Source: CAZPXF01 sp964590945
GTDB taxonomy: Bacteria > Bacillota > Clostridia > Lachnospirales > Lachnospiraceae
Assembly: GCA_964590945.1 (NCBI GenBank)
Contig: CAZPXF010000014.1
Span: forward strand, 1 to 31,482
DNA length: 31,482 nt
Direction of reading: 5' to 3'
In this document: positions 22,075 to 30,550 of the stretch, in pieces
Layout: every line of letters begins with the position of its first letter
Position numbering within the stretch: the first letter of the stretch is position 1
The notes under the pieces: model-generated
Databases searched by the model: none
Told to the model about the DNA's origin: nothing
Seen by the model: the letters and a program-made list of their open reading frames with translations, nothing else
Program-made: the position numbers and the translations under genes

Positions 22075-23655
22075 TTAATAATAAGAATCCAAAATTGACT
22101 TTACTACAGATACCGCTTTTGTCCCTCCGTTTGATCCTTCTACAATTACGCTGAATGCAAGATCCGGATTATCCACGTTGGAAAATCCGACAAACCATGA
22201 ATGCGTCTTTTCTTTATCGGAGCTGACTTCGGCGGTTCCTGTCTTCCCTGCTACAGAGCAGGATGCCCCGGATAAAGAAGCTCCCGTCCCCTGTGAAACA
22301 ACCGCTTTCATACATTCTGTCAGATAAGACGCTTCTTCAGAAGACATAAGCTGTCCGTACTCTTCCGGCGTAACTGCGGAAATCTCATCCCCGGCATGAT
22401 TCTGTACGCCCGATACGAGATAAGGTTTCATGAGAAGGCCGCCGTTGGCTATAGCCGAAGCGATAAGGCACATGTGATATGGACTGACCATTGTATCCCC
22501 CTGCCCGATAGACAGCATCATCATTTCATTCTCCGTGGAATTTCTGGAAATACTGACGCGGCTTTTGCTGCTCGCAAAATCTCCCGGCAGGGTCTTATTA
22601 AACAACAGATCCGCGCAGGTTTCCGCAAATGAGCTCTTTTTCAGCCCCAGTCCGATATTTACAAAGGAAGAATTACATGAATTTGCAAAGGATGAGACCA
22701 GATCCTCCGAGCCGTGAACACTGCTGTTGTAGCAGTGGATCGTCACGTCATTTTCCGTAATAGATCCTTTACACTCATACGTGTAGTTGTTATAATGCGG
22801 ATTCTCACGCATATATTCCAGTGTCGTCGCGATCTTAAACGTCGAACCGGGCGTATAGAGTCCCTGCGTCGCACGGTTCAAAAGGGGCGTATTCTCATCA
22901 TCCGAATTCAGCGTATCCCAGTTTGCCAGAATCCCGTTCGGATCATAGGAAGGTTTGGAAACCATCGCCAGAACCTTTCCCGTATCCGGCTCCATGATGA
23001 CAACCGCGCCTTTATTATCCCCAAGCGCATCATATGCCGCCGACTGAAGGTCTGCATCCAGCGTAGTGACAATGCTGTCCCCATAGTTCTTCTGGCCTCG
23101 AAGTTCCCGTATCACCTTTTCCAGAATAAAGGAATCTGAAGTCAGGAGCTGATAATTCTGTACGGATTCTATGCCTGTACGTCCTTTGGCGGAATATCCG
23201 ACCACCTGCGCAAATACCTTACCATACGGATACTCTCTTGTCTCCGTTCCATCCGAGGAAACTTTTGTCTGCGCAAGAACATTTCCATTCTTATCCAGGA
23301 TTTCCCCCCGGATGACCCGGTCGGCAAGCGTCTCCTGTCTTGTGTTATAGGCGCTCGTAATGATATCCTTACTCCTCACTACATAAAAATATCCAATATA
23401 AACAAGCATAACCAGAAACAGCGCCACAAAAGCATAGGTGATCCTTGCAAATTCCTTATTTGTAACTCTTTTTTTGCGTTTTGGCTGTTTTTTCTGTCCC
23501 TTTCGAAGCTGTTTTTGTTCTTTTTTTGTTTCCGCGGGAATCCGCTTCGCTGGCTCCGACTCCTGCTCTTCTCCGAGACTGTCCACTCTCAGCTCGTCTA
23601 CGAGATCGAAGCCGCTCTGCTTCCTTTCTTTCCTGCTCTGCTTTCTTTCTCTCAA
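22075..23655 (-). CDS. Class B penicillin-binding protein (transpeptidase)
   Basis: This transpeptidase crosslinks peptidoglycan outside the membrane, most likely as partner of the SEDS glycosyltransferase encoded just upstream. It has a basic cytoplasmic N-terminus, one TM helix (about residues 73-92) and a transpeptidase domain with all three motifs: STFK (Ser271-Lys274), SCN (326-328) and KTG (471-473). The N-terminal non-catalytic domain is short, as in PbpA-type class B PBPs. The start is uncertain. No ATG exists before the TM helix; TTG at 23655 (GAGG about 9 bases upstream) gives 526 aa and GTG at 23586 gives 503. The TTG start overlaps the SEDS gene by 200 bases in another frame. Confidence 0.93.
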   Translation of the reverse strand: MRERKQSRKERKQSGFDLVDELRVDSLGEEQESEPAKRIPAETKKEQKQLRKGQKKQPKRKKRVTNKEFARITYAFVALFLVMLVYIGYFYVVRSKDIITSAYNTRQETLADRVIRGEILDKNGNVLAQTKVSSDGTETREYPYGKVFAQVVGYSAKGRTGIESVQNYQLLTSDSFILEKVIRELRGQKNYGDSIVTTLDADLQSAAYDALGDNKGAVVIMEPDTGKVLAMVSKPSYDPNGILANWDTLNSDDENTPLLNRATQGLYTPGSTFKIATTLEYMRENPHYNNYTYECKGSITENDVTIHCYNSSVHGSEDLVSSFANSCNSSFVNIGLGLKKSSFAETCADLLFNKTLPGDFASSKSRVSISRNSTENEMMMLSIGQGDTMVSPYHMCLIASAIANGGLLMKPYLVSGVQNHAGDEISAVTPEEYGQLMSSEEASYLTECMKAVVSQGTGASLSGASCSVAGKTGTAEVSSDKEKTHSWFVGFSNVDNPDLAFSVIVEGSNGGTKAVSVVKSILDSYY

Positions 23656-24964
23656 TATCTTCTTCCTCGTCCTCTCTCAGAATATATAGTCCTTGTATGA
23701 TCGCAAACATAATAAATGTGCTAAGCAGGGAGCTTCCTCCATAGCTGACAAGCGGCAGCGTTACACCCGTGGAAGGTATGAATTTTGTAGCGCCGCCTAT
23801 GGTAAGAAACACCTGAAATATATAACACGTTCCAAGTCCAAGCGCTACCAGCTTATAAAAAGGGTCGCGAAGCTGCATGGCAATATTTAAAAACGCCAGA
23901 TAACAGCTCAGACAGATCAGGATCAGGCAAAATGCAAGTACAAGTCCCATTTCCTCGCAGATAGCCGAGAAAATAAAGTCCTCGTCGGCAACCGGGATCT
24001 TATCCGGGGATCCCATATATAATCCCATTCCAAACCATCCGCCGCTCCCGATCGCAAAAAGCGACTGCGCGACCTGATATCCCCCGTTCTGATATACTGC
24101 AAACGGATCTTTCCACGCCTGCACCCGTACCCTTACATGGCTGAACAAAAAATACGCCGGAACGCACGCTGCCGCACCGGCCGCCACACCGCTCAGCATA
24201 TACAATACATTCCTCGTCGCCACATAAAGCATGACCAGGTACACAACAAACAGGATAAGAGCCGCCCCGAGATCCCTGGATACCACAAGGATCAGAACAT
24301 GAAGCGCCGCTACGATCGTTGTCTTTACAACATCCCGGAACTCTGTGGATCGGTTAAAGCTGGACGCCACAAAAAACACAAATACGATCTTGATGAATTC
24401 TGACGGCTGCACGCTGATCCCTGCAATGGTAAATCCAAGCTTTGCGCCGTAGGACGTCTGCCCGATCGCCGCAACCGCAAGCAGCGCCGCGATACCGATA
24501 ACTGCATAGAGATATGTCCATCTCTTTAAGACCTTCATCTTCCTCACGATCACAGGCACTAAGATCGATAAAGCAAACGCTGCAGTGACAAGAATGAGCT
24601 GCCGGTACGCCTTATCATAATTCAGCCTTGTGATCATGATCATTCCAATCGCAAGAAGTATACACATATTATTAACGATAAGCCGTGAAAGCTTCGGGTA
24701 AATGTGCGTATATAAAAATGTCATCAGGGCGAACAGGACAAATTCGGCGGCATAAAGCACCATGACATTTACGTCCAGCGTCTTCGCAAACAGCGCTATG
24801 TACCCGACAAAATGCATAAAAAACATGATACGCGTCTGCTGACCATATAATTTCTTTTTCACTTTCGGATCATCATGAGAAAATACGGTAAAGCACTTGA
24901 CCGTATAGAGCAATATACAGATGACCATTATATATTTCGCCGATTCCGCAACAATATTTGACAT
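23456..24964 (-). CDS. SEDS-family peptidoglycan polymerase (FtsW/RodA/SpoVE)
   Basis: SEDS proteins polymerise lipid II glycan strands together with a cognate class B PBP. The 502-aa protein has about ten or more TM helices, with family marks QTSYGAKLGFTIAGISVQPSEFIKI, RDLGAAL, GGYQVAQSLFAIGSGGWFGMG, VADEDFIFSAICEEMG (with the catalytic Asp) and the C-terminal GVTLPLVSYGGSS. An additional N-terminal TM region of about 100 residues precedes the usual core. The C-terminal tail from about residue 430 is Lys/Arg/Glu rich and is read from the same DNA as the PBP N-terminus. ATG at 24964 has GGAG upstream. It follows the U32 gene by 8 bases. Whether it serves division, elongation or sporulation cannot be decided from sequence. 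Confidence 0.93.
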   Translation of the reverse strand: MSNIVAESAKYIMVICILLYTVKCFTVFSHDDPKVKKKLYGQQTRIMFFMHFVGYIALFAKTLDVNVMVLYAAEFVLFALMTFLYTHIYPKLSRLIVNNMCILLAIGMIMITRLNYDKAYRQLILVTAAFALSILVPVIVRKMKVLKRWTYLYAVIGIAALLAVAAIGQTSYGAKLGFTIAGISVQPSEFIKIVFVFFVASSFNRSTEFRDVVKTTIVAALHVLILVVSRDLGAALILFVVYLVMLYVATRNVLYMLSGVAAGAAACVPAYFLFSHVRVRVQAWKDPFAVYQNGGYQVAQSLFAIGSGGWFGMGLYMGSPDKIPVADEDFIFSAICEEMGLVLAFCLILICLSCYLAFLNIAMQLRDPFYKLVALGLGTCYIFQVFLTIGGATKFIPSTGVTLPLVSYGGSSLLSTFIMFAIIQGLYILREDEEEDIERKKAEQERKEAERLRSRRRAESGQSRRRAGVGASEADSRGNKKRTKTASKGTEKTAKTQKKSYK

Positions 24965-24972
24965 ATTATCTC

Positions 24973-27321
24973 CTATTTTACGCCCCGGTTCCAGTGACCT
25001 CTTGTATAGTCACAGTCAAATGATTCCTTCTGTCCGGCGCGTATTCTCTCAAAATGTTCTAAAACCTGTTGTGTCTTCTTCGCGCTTTCGATTGTAAATT
25101 GAAGCCTGACACATGATATTCCCATATCCTGGATCGCTTCCATCTGATCCAGCAGATAGAGCGGTTTTGAATTATAAACGATATTATAGCAAAAATCACA
25201 GTAATTCTCTACCTGGAACTGCTCTTTTCGACGGTCTGTCAGGGAGATTGCCCTGAATCTCTTATCACAGCCGTAAATCGTTTTGTTCACACACTGTGCG
25301 CTGACCATCGCCGGAAGATAGCCGTATCCGACCAGTTCATCCCCCATGCTGCCGCGTCTTTGGATCTCCCTCTGGTTCAATTCGACCGGGATCGTCCCGC
25401 GGAAAATACCTTCCTCCTGCCAATACATTCGCGCCGCACGGTTAAACATGTAGAGGGAGGAATCGGTAAGCGTCTTCCCCTGATAACCGCTCTCACGAAG
25501 AAGCATATATCCTTCTATGTTACGGGTCATGATACCATCAAAGCCGCATTCCGTCAAATGTAAAATCCCCTTCCGGAGTATTTCCTTTGCATCCTCACGG
25601 ATAATATGAGGCAGCGCAAGAAACGCCAGCTTCCCGTGGCTGTGTATCAGCTCTGCACAGGAAGCAGGCTTCTGGCCAGTGAGACGGTTCCCGAATCCAT
25701 TTATATCCAGATAAATTTCTGAAATGTCCTGACATTTTAACACAGCATGGAGCTGCTCCTCTTTCATGACGAGCGCAGAATAGCGAAGCCCGGAAGACTT
25801 TGCCGGAACAGCTTTTGGATATTCGATCCGCCGCGGCCCCTTCCTCCGGTAAGCTTCTATGATTCTGTCCTCCAGTCCGGCCAGGGCTCTCCTTCGCAGT
25901 TCATTCAGGCTCTGCATCGGGAGAAACATGTTCCCTTCGCAGACGATGTCCAGCTCCTCCCACTCAAATGGAGTCTGCCCGGTCTTCATCATCTGCGTGC
26001 GGATTCTTTCCTCCGACAGCGGCGAACGCTCCGCCGCCTGAACCGTATCTCCTTCCAGTTCCATATGTATATCGCCGTAATCTATACATAATTTAGCACA
26101 TTTCCCTACTGAACAAATTAATTTTCCCTTAATTCTTTCTTTTAATTTTCTTATTTTCAGATCTTCTGTATAATCATCCGATATCTTCTTATTAAATGTG
26201 CGGTAGAGCTGCTTCGTCTCTTTTGGGGAAATGTGGTGCAGCGGTGAAAGCGGCACCTTCTCTCCCTTCTGCACATCCTGATTCAGAGAAAATGAAATAT
26301 CCTTTTCCGGAATCTCAAGCGTATCTCCCTTGTGAAGTTCCAAAAGCGCCGTACCGCTCCTTGCGGATGTAACCCGTATCGCCGGGATTCCCGCATGGTT
26401 CGGGCGGTTCAGGGAAATCATGGAAGCGCCGTTTCTCTGTTCATAATATCCATTTGTAAACGCTCCGCGGTTGTACACATCCATCAGATGCTGTACATCC
26501 GCCTCGTCAACACGGTACTTATCCTTCCCATACTGAAAATACAGATCTATGTATTTGCGATATATGGAAACAACCGATGATACATAGACGGGACTCTTCA
26601 TACGGCCCTCGATCTTAAAGGAACAGACGCCCGCCTCTATAAGTTTCGGAATCAATCCCAGGGTGCATATATCCTTCGGACTCATCACATACTGCTTCCT
26701 CTTTCCGTCAGGCTGATAAGGAAGACGGCATGGCTGCGCGCACTGTCCCCTGTTGCCGCTCCGTCCTCCTATTAAGCTGCTCAAAAGGCACTGTCCGGAA
26801 TAACAGTAACAAAGTGCGCCATGTACAAAGCTTTCGATTTCCAGCTCCGTATTCTGTGAGATTTCCCGGATCTCCTGCAGCGACAATTCCCTTGCAGTTA
26901 CAATCCTCGTTACACCCAGTTTCTCAAGGAAACGAACGCTTGCCAGATCCGTCACCGTCATCTGTGTGCTGACATGCACCGGAAGATCCGGAAAACACCT
27001 GCGGATATAAACAATGGCGCCCAGATCCTGTACGATCACAGCATCCAGTCCATGCTCGTAGAAAGGCAGAAGATACTCATAGAGTTCACCTTCCAGCTCT
27101 GAATCCTTCAATAACGTATTCACTGTCAGGAACAATTTCCTTCCATGTAAATGTGCATGATCGATCGCACGTAAAATCTCTTCTGTTGTAAAATTCTGTG
27201 CAAACGCACGGGCGCCAAAACGCGCTCCTCCGATATATACCGCATCCGCCCCATGGTTCACGGCAGCAAGAAAGCTCTCATACGAGCCTGCCGGCGCCAG
27301 TAATTCTACGCCTTTTATCAT
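24973..27321 (-). CDS. U32 family peptidase-like protein (RlhA-type, with DUF3656 region)
   Basis: U32 proteins were named peptidases, but characterised bacterial members hydroxylate RNA (RlhA on 23S rRNA, TrhP on tRNA). The 782-aa protein has a TIM-barrel-like N-terminal half (ELLAPAGSYESFLAAVNHGADAVYIGG) and the Cys pattern Cys171-x6-Cys178-x15-Cys194-x3-Cys198 (SGQCLLSS to GQCAQPCRLPY), typical of an iron-sulphur site. SFKIEGRMKSPVYV is the next family mark. The C-terminal 400 residues match the long RlhA-like type. ATG at 27321 has AAGGAG upstream. The zapA terminator lies just before this gene, so its expression depends on readthrough or a hidden promoter. Confidence 0.88.
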   Translation of the reverse strand: MIKGVELLAPAGSYESFLAAVNHGADAVYIGGARFGARAFAQNFTTEEILRAIDHAHLHGRKLFLTVNTLLKDSELEGELYEYLLPFYEHGLDAVIVQDLGAIVYIRRCFPDLPVHVSTQMTVTDLASVRFLEKLGVTRIVTARELSLQEIREISQNTELEIESFVHGALCYCYSGQCLLSSLIGGRSGNRGQCAQPCRLPYQPDGKRKQYVMSPKDICTLGLIPKLIEAGVCSFKIEGRMKSPVYVSSVVSIYRKYIDLYFQYGKDKYRVDEADVQHLMDVYNRGAFTNGYYEQRNGASMISLNRPNHAGIPAIRVTSARSGTALLELHKGDTLEIPEKDISFSLNQDVQKGEKVPLSPLHHISPKETKQLYRTFNKKISDDYTEDLKIRKLKERIKGKLICSVGKCAKLCIDYGDIHMELEGDTVQAAERSPLSEERIRTQMMKTGQTPFEWEELDIVCEGNMFLPMQSLNELRRRALAGLEDRIIEAYRRKGPRRIEYPKAVPAKSSGLRYSALVMKEEQLHAVLKCQDISEIYLDINGFGNRLTGQKPASCAELIHSHGKLAFLALPHIIREDAKEILRKGILHLTECGFDGIMTRNIEGYMLLRESGYQGKTLTDSSLYMFNRAARMYWQEEGIFRGTIPVELNQREIQRRGSMGDELVGYGYLPAMVSAQCVNKTIYGCDKRFRAISLTDRRKEQFQVENYCDFCYNIVYNSKPLYLLDQMEAIQDMGISCVRLQFTIESAKKTQQVLEHFERIRAGQKESFDCDYTRGHWNRGVK

Positions 27322-27334
27322 AGATAACTCCTTG

Positions 27335-27361
27335 AAAAAAGGCTGTCCCTCGACAGCCCTT
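27335..27361 (-). terminator. Intrinsic terminator between zapA and the U32 gene
   Basis: On the minus strand a 10-bp stem (27361-27352 with 27347-27338, one G-U; core GGCTGTC/GACAGCC) around a GAGG loop runs into TTTTTT (27340-27335), so the T-tract forms the base of the stem. The ribosome binding site of the U32 gene (AAGGAG) follows within two bases. Confidence 0.85.
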
Positions 27362-27372
27362 ATAAATCATAT

Positions 27373-27783
27373 TTAGTTAGATTTGTTCTGCTTCTCCGTC
27401 TCAAGCTTCACAATCTGTATCTGAAGTTCATTAATCTTATTCTTTAAATCCTCGATAGTCTGTTCTGCTGAATCCAGCTTGATCTGTGCAGATATCAATT
27501 CATGCTTAAGGTCATACATCTCTTTATCCTTCAGTTCGATATCACTCTCCAGTGAATTCCCCTGCTTCTTCGCCTTAAAGTAATCATCTGCAACATTCAG
27601 CGCCAACAGGACACTTCGCGTCTCTGCGTTCTGCTTACGATAGCCATCATTCTCATTACAATCCTCTATCTTATGATTCAAATATGTAGCAACTTTCTGG
27701 AGATAGTCTTCACTCTCAAAGCCGCTTAATGTGAATACCTTTCCATCAATTAGAACTTCTGCATTATTCTTTCCTGTTGCCAT
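27373..27783 (-). CDS. zapA: Cell division protein ZapA
   Basis: ZapA bundles FtsZ protofilaments at the division ring. The 136-aa protein has the ZapA N-terminal domain (NNAEVLIDGKVFTLSGFESEDYLQKVATYLNHKI, and SVLLALNVADDYFK) followed by a long coiled coil from about residue 70 to the end (ELKDKEMYDLKHELISAQIK, KINELQIQIVKLETE). It starts at the ATG at 27783, with AAGGATGG eight bases upstream; an ATG 12 bases earlier overlaps that site. It has its own promoter and lies downstream of ruvB. The same strand continues with SEDS and PBP genes, so it heads a division and wall cluster. Confidence 0.93.
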   Translation of the reverse strand: MATGKNNAEVLIDGKVFTLSGFESEDYLQKVATYLNHKIEDCNENDGYRKQNAETRSVLLALNVADDYFKAKKQGNSLESDIELKDKEMYDLKHELISAQIKLDSAEQTIEDLKNKINELQIQIVKLETEKQNKSN

Positions 27784-27818
27784 AAAACTAACCATCCTTA
27801 CTTTAGAATACTAATAAC

Positions 27819-27847
27819 ATTATAAACGATACTCTAATAATTGCCAA
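27819..27847 (-). promoter_or_regulatory. Sigma-A promoter of zapA
   Basis: On the minus strand TTGGCA (27847-27842), 17 bases, TATAAT (27824-27819): 5/6 and 6/6. It lies in the 73-base gap after ruvB; the start near 27812 leaves about 29 bases to the ATG. Confidence 0.85.
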
Positions 27848-27856
27848 CCATTTTTG

Positions 27857-28873
27857 TTATTTTTCATGCAAAATATATTTTTCACAGGGAATCCCCAAAT
27901 GCTGATAAGAAAGCGCCGTAGCAACCCTGCCCCGGGGCGTCCTCTGTATAAACCCGTTCTGCAGAAGATATGGTTCATACACATCCTCCAACGTCCCGGC
28001 GTCCTCCCCGATCGAAGCAGCCAGCGTATCCAGCCCTACAGGACCGCCCTGAAAGCTCTCGATCATCGTAAGCAGGATACTCCTGTCAACATGATCCAGA
28101 CCGTATCTGTCCACATCCAGAATATCCAGCGCGTAATTGGCCGCTTCCAGTGTGATCTTACCGTCATAACGTATCTGGGCAAAATCACGCACACGCTTCA
28201 AGAGCCGGTTCGCAAGCCTTGGCGTACCGCGCGAGCGCCTGGCAAGCTCCGCAGCTCCCTTTGAATCAATTTCCACATCCAGCACCCTGGCAGAACGCTC
28301 AATGATCTCCTGCAGCTCCCGGTTAGTATAGTATTCCAGCCGGTGCACCACCCCGAAGCGATCCCGAAGAGGCGCTGTCAGCATTCCGGCTCTTGTCGTA
28401 GCGCCCACAAGTGTAAAATGCGGCAGATCAAGACGGATTGAGCGGGCGCTCGCGCCCTTACCGATCATAATATCGATAGCGAAATCCTCCATAGCCGGAT
28501 AAAGCACTTCCTCCACCTGACGGTTCAGGCGGTGGATCTCGTCAATAAACAGAACGTCCCCGTCATTCAAGCCGTTCAAAATGGCGGCCATATCCCCCGG
28601 TTTTTCGATGGCCGGGCCGGAAGTTATCTTAATATTTACACCCATCTCATTGGCTATGATACCGGCAAGGGTTGTCTTACCCAGTCCCGGAGGGCCGTAA
28701 AACAGCACATGATCCAGCGTCTCCTTACGTTCCTTTGCCGCACGGATATAAATATCCAGCGTCTCCTTCGCCTTCTCCTGACCAATATATTCCTTCAGCT
28801 TCTGCGGTCTTAAGCTATATTCGATTTTTTTGTCTTCTTCCAAAACTTCTGTTGTTATAATCCTGCTTTTCAT
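27857..28873 (-). CDS. ruvB: Holliday junction branch-migration ATPase RuvB
   Basis: RuvB is the hexameric AAA+ motor that drives branch migration with RuvA. In the 338-aa protein Walker A GPPGLGKTT is at 60-68, Walker B FIDEIHRLN at 109-117 with Asp111/Glu112, then GATTRAGMLTAPLRDRFGVV (sensor and arginine finger region) and a C-terminal winged helix (QNGFIQRTPRGRVAT). The ATG at 28873 lies 15 bases after the ruvA stop. No RuvC is near. RecU, the Gram-positive resolvase, is encoded at 5059-5589, in line with the RuvAB-RecU resolvasome of Firmicutes. Confidence 0.98.
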   Translation of the reverse strand: MKSRIITTEVLEEDKKIEYSLRPQKLKEYIGQEKAKETLDIYIRAAKERKETLDHVLFYGPPGLGKTTLAGIIANEMGVNIKITSGPAIEKPGDMAAILNGLNDGDVLFIDEIHRLNRQVEEVLYPAMEDFAIDIMIGKGASARSIRLDLPHFTLVGATTRAGMLTAPLRDRFGVVHRLEYYTNRELQEIIERSARVLDVEIDSKGAAELARRSRGTPRLANRLLKRVRDFAQIRYDGKITLEAANYALDILDVDRYGLDHVDRSILLTMIESFQGGPVGLDTLAASIGEDAGTLEDVYEPYLLQNGFIQRTPRGRVATALSYQHLGIPCEKYILHEK

Positions 28874-28888
28874 AGAGTCTCCATTATA

Positions 28889-29509
28889 TTATATGAAGGA
28901 AATTTCTTTTAATGCTGATTTTAAAACAGCTTCTACCGTATCATCCGCATTCCCGGATACCTTCTTAACCGCCTTCACAGCTTCCGTGCTTCCATATCCA
29001 AGTGCGATCAAAGCCTGAATCGCCTCATTTTGCACAGAATCCTCCGACACGGGAGCTTCTCCCTCATCAGCCGATTCCAGTGATAAGCCATCCTCAAGAA
29101 AGCCCTTCAGATCCAGCTTGTCTTTCAGCTCGATAACAAGGCGCTCAGCCGTCTTTTTCCCGATACCCTGCGCCTTTGACAACGCCTTGATATCATTACC
29201 CATGACGGCATAGCAGAGATCGTCAGCCGTCAAAACAGAAAGGATATTCAATCCGCCCTTCGGACCGATTCCGCTCACGCCGATCAGGAGCTTGAACATC
29301 CTGCGGTCTCCTCTTCCGAGAAATCCAAAAAGCTGCATCGCATCTTCCCGCACATTCAAATATGTATAGATCTTCACACTGCTTCCGGGATGCGGAAGCG
29401 ACGAGAGATCCCTCTCCGACATATACACTTCAAAGCCAACTCCATTTACTTCCAGGATCGCAGTCTGCTCTGTCCTGGAATCCAGAATTCCATGTAAAAA
29501 AGATATCAT
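28889..29509 (-). CDS. ruvA: Holliday junction DNA helicase subunit RuvA
   Basis: RuvA binds four-way junctions as a tetramer and loads RuvB. The 206-aa protein shows domain I (MISFLHGILDSRTEQTAILEVNGVGFEV), two helix-hairpin-helix motifs (GVSGIGPKGGLNILS and AQGIGKKTAERLVIELKDK), a linker of about 35 acidic residues, and domain III that binds RuvB (QNEAIQALIALGYGSTEAVKAVKKV). The start is the ATG at 29509, with GAGGTGG upstream. A TTG 12 bases earlier overlaps the stop of the preceding gene and is rejected. It is co-transcribed with the two membrane protein genes upstream. Confidence 0.98.
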   Translation of the reverse strand: MISFLHGILDSRTEQTAILEVNGVGFEVYMSERDLSSLPHPGSSVKIYTYLNVREDAMQLFGFLGRGDRRMFKLLIGVSGIGPKGGLNILSVLTADDLCYAVMGNDIKALSKAQGIGKKTAERLVIELKDKLDLKGFLEDGLSLESADEGEAPVSEDSVQNEAIQALIALGYGSTEAVKAVKKVSGNADDTVEAVLKSALKEISFI

Positions 29510-29517
29510 ATTCCACC

Positions 29518-30009
29518 TCAAAACCGGACACTTTTCAGTCTCTTTAAAATCTCTCCGGCGACAACGCCGATCACAGCCCCCGTTACAAGTCCCGCGACCA
29601 GAAGCACCGGTATATAGTTAAAAATACTGATATTCTCAAGTACAAGCGCAGCAACCAGAAGCTGTCCTGTATTGTGGGAAATTCCGCCCAGGATACTGAC
29701 TGCCATGACGTCAAATTTCCCGGTACGCTTCACAAGCGCCATAACTGTAAGGCTCAGGATACCTCCGGCCAGACTGTAGACGATACTGAACAGGTTGCCG
29801 AATAGAAATCCTGCCAGCACCACTCTTGTAACAGACAAAAGATAAACATCCGCCAGACGCAGCTTATATAATCCGACAACGATGATCAGGTTGGCAAGCC
29901 CCAGCTTCACGCCGGGAATACCGAAATTGATCGGGATCAATGTCTCAACATAGCTGAAAATAAGCGCCAGCGCTGTAAAAACACCAAAAGATACTGTTCT
30001 GCTCTTCAT
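29518..30009 (-). CDS. Gx transporter / Hpre_diP_synt_I family membrane protein (EetB-like)
   Basis: This is a small integral membrane protein of 163 aa with about five TM helices. Recognisable blocks are TALALIFSYVETLIPINFGIPGVKLGLANLI and GGILSLTVMALVKR, and the SILGGISHNTGQLLVAALVLE signature. It belongs to the family often called heptaprenyl diphosphate synthase component I or Gx transporter. To my knowledge this family includes EetB of the Listeria extracellular electron transfer locus, and its partner the NusG-II protein EetA, which is the gene just upstream here. ATG at 30009, 9 bases after that gene. A prenyl synthase role is unlikely, since it lacks the DDxxD motifs. Confidence 0.85.
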   Translation of the reverse strand: MKSRTVSFGVFTALALIFSYVETLIPINFGIPGVKLGLANLIIVVGLYKLRLADVYLLSVTRVVLAGFLFGNLFSIVYSLAGGILSLTVMALVKRTGKFDVMAVSILGGISHNTGQLLVAALVLENISIFNYIPVLLVAGLVTGAVIGVVAGEILKRLKSVRF

Positions 30010-30018
30010 GTGCGCCTC

Positions 30019-30378
30019 CTAATTTGAAACTGCGTCGAAATCACGTTCCTCTGAACCGACAATACTTACAACAAGCTTATTCGGCAGACAGATGATCGAT
30101 TCGCCATTCCTGGAAATCTTCTTCTGGTTCACACAGATCTGATCCGGACAGTCCGCATCTGTTACATCCGCACAGCCGTCCCTGATGACCAGCGTATTCG
30201 TCCCGCCGTTAAGCGTAACCGTCTGATCCTCGGATAAGGAATAACGCCCGATCTCCTTATCATCTACAGTCACCAACGCAGCCGCACCGTCCTCCTGCAA
30301 AACATATCTGTTCAGGAGGTAAAAAGCTCCGGCCAATATAAGGATCACCGCAATTAAAATCCATGTATTTCTCTTCAT
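30019..30378 (-). CDS. NusG domain II-containing membrane protein (EetA-like)
   Basis: The 119-aa protein has one N-terminal TM segment (about residues 5-24) and a beta-rich extracytoplasmic domain with the family's key block DCPDQICVNQKKISRNGESI followed by ICLPNKLVV. This is the NusG domain II fold that is found as an independent protein, unrelated to transcription factor NusG function. The two Cys residues in CPDQIC and the one in ICLPN are typical. To my knowledge EetA of Listeria belongs to this family and works with EetB in flavin-based extracellular electron transfer. It is the first gene of a NusG-II, Gx, ruvA, ruvB operon. ATG at 30378 has GAGG upstream; the promoter is at 30398-30426. 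Confidence 0.85.
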   Translation of the reverse strand: MKRNTWILIAVILILAGAFYLLNRYVLQEDGAAALVTVDDKEIGRYSLSEDQTVTLNGGTNTLVIRDGCADVTDADCPDQICVNQKKISRNGESIICLPNKLVVSIVGSEERDFDAVSN

Positions 30379-30397
30379 AGCATTACCTCACTGGGTT

Positions 30398-30426
30398 ATT
30401 TTAGCATAGGAAAACCCGAAATGCAA
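30398..30426 (-). promoter_or_regulatory. Promoter of the EetA-like to ruvB operon
   Basis: On the minus strand TTGCAT (30426-30421), 17 bases, TAAAAT (30403-30398), with TGC directly before the -10 (extended type). The start near 30391 leaves about 13 bases to the ATG. Confidence 0.7.
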
Positions 30427-30498
30427 CATATGTTCGATTTTCCCTCCAAAGAAATCTTTATAAAAACATTTTACCTTTTAAATAAAATACATGTCATG

Positions 30499-30504
30499 TA
30501 TAAT
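30499..30504 (+). promoter_or_regulatory. Possible -10 element of apbE
   Basis: TATAAT at 30499-30504 on the plus strand is a perfect -10; the -35 region (TTTTAA, 17 bases earlier) is weak. A start near 30511 would leave about 40 bases to the ATG at 30551. The 171-base gap 30379-30550 holds this and the divergent promoter and no other feature I can see. Confidence 0.5.
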
Positions 30505-30550
30505 AAGTACAGTTCCGTAACAAAAGAAGAATTATGGGAGGAAAGCGTTT

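Noticed and set aside
23456..23655. A -1 ribosomal frameshift at an A-rich slippery stretch joining the SEDS protein and PBP
   Set aside because: The PBP frame is +1 relative to the SEDS frame, so a -1 slip at the AAAAAAG-like sites would enter the third frame, not the PBP. Only a +1 event would work, for which I see no specific signal.
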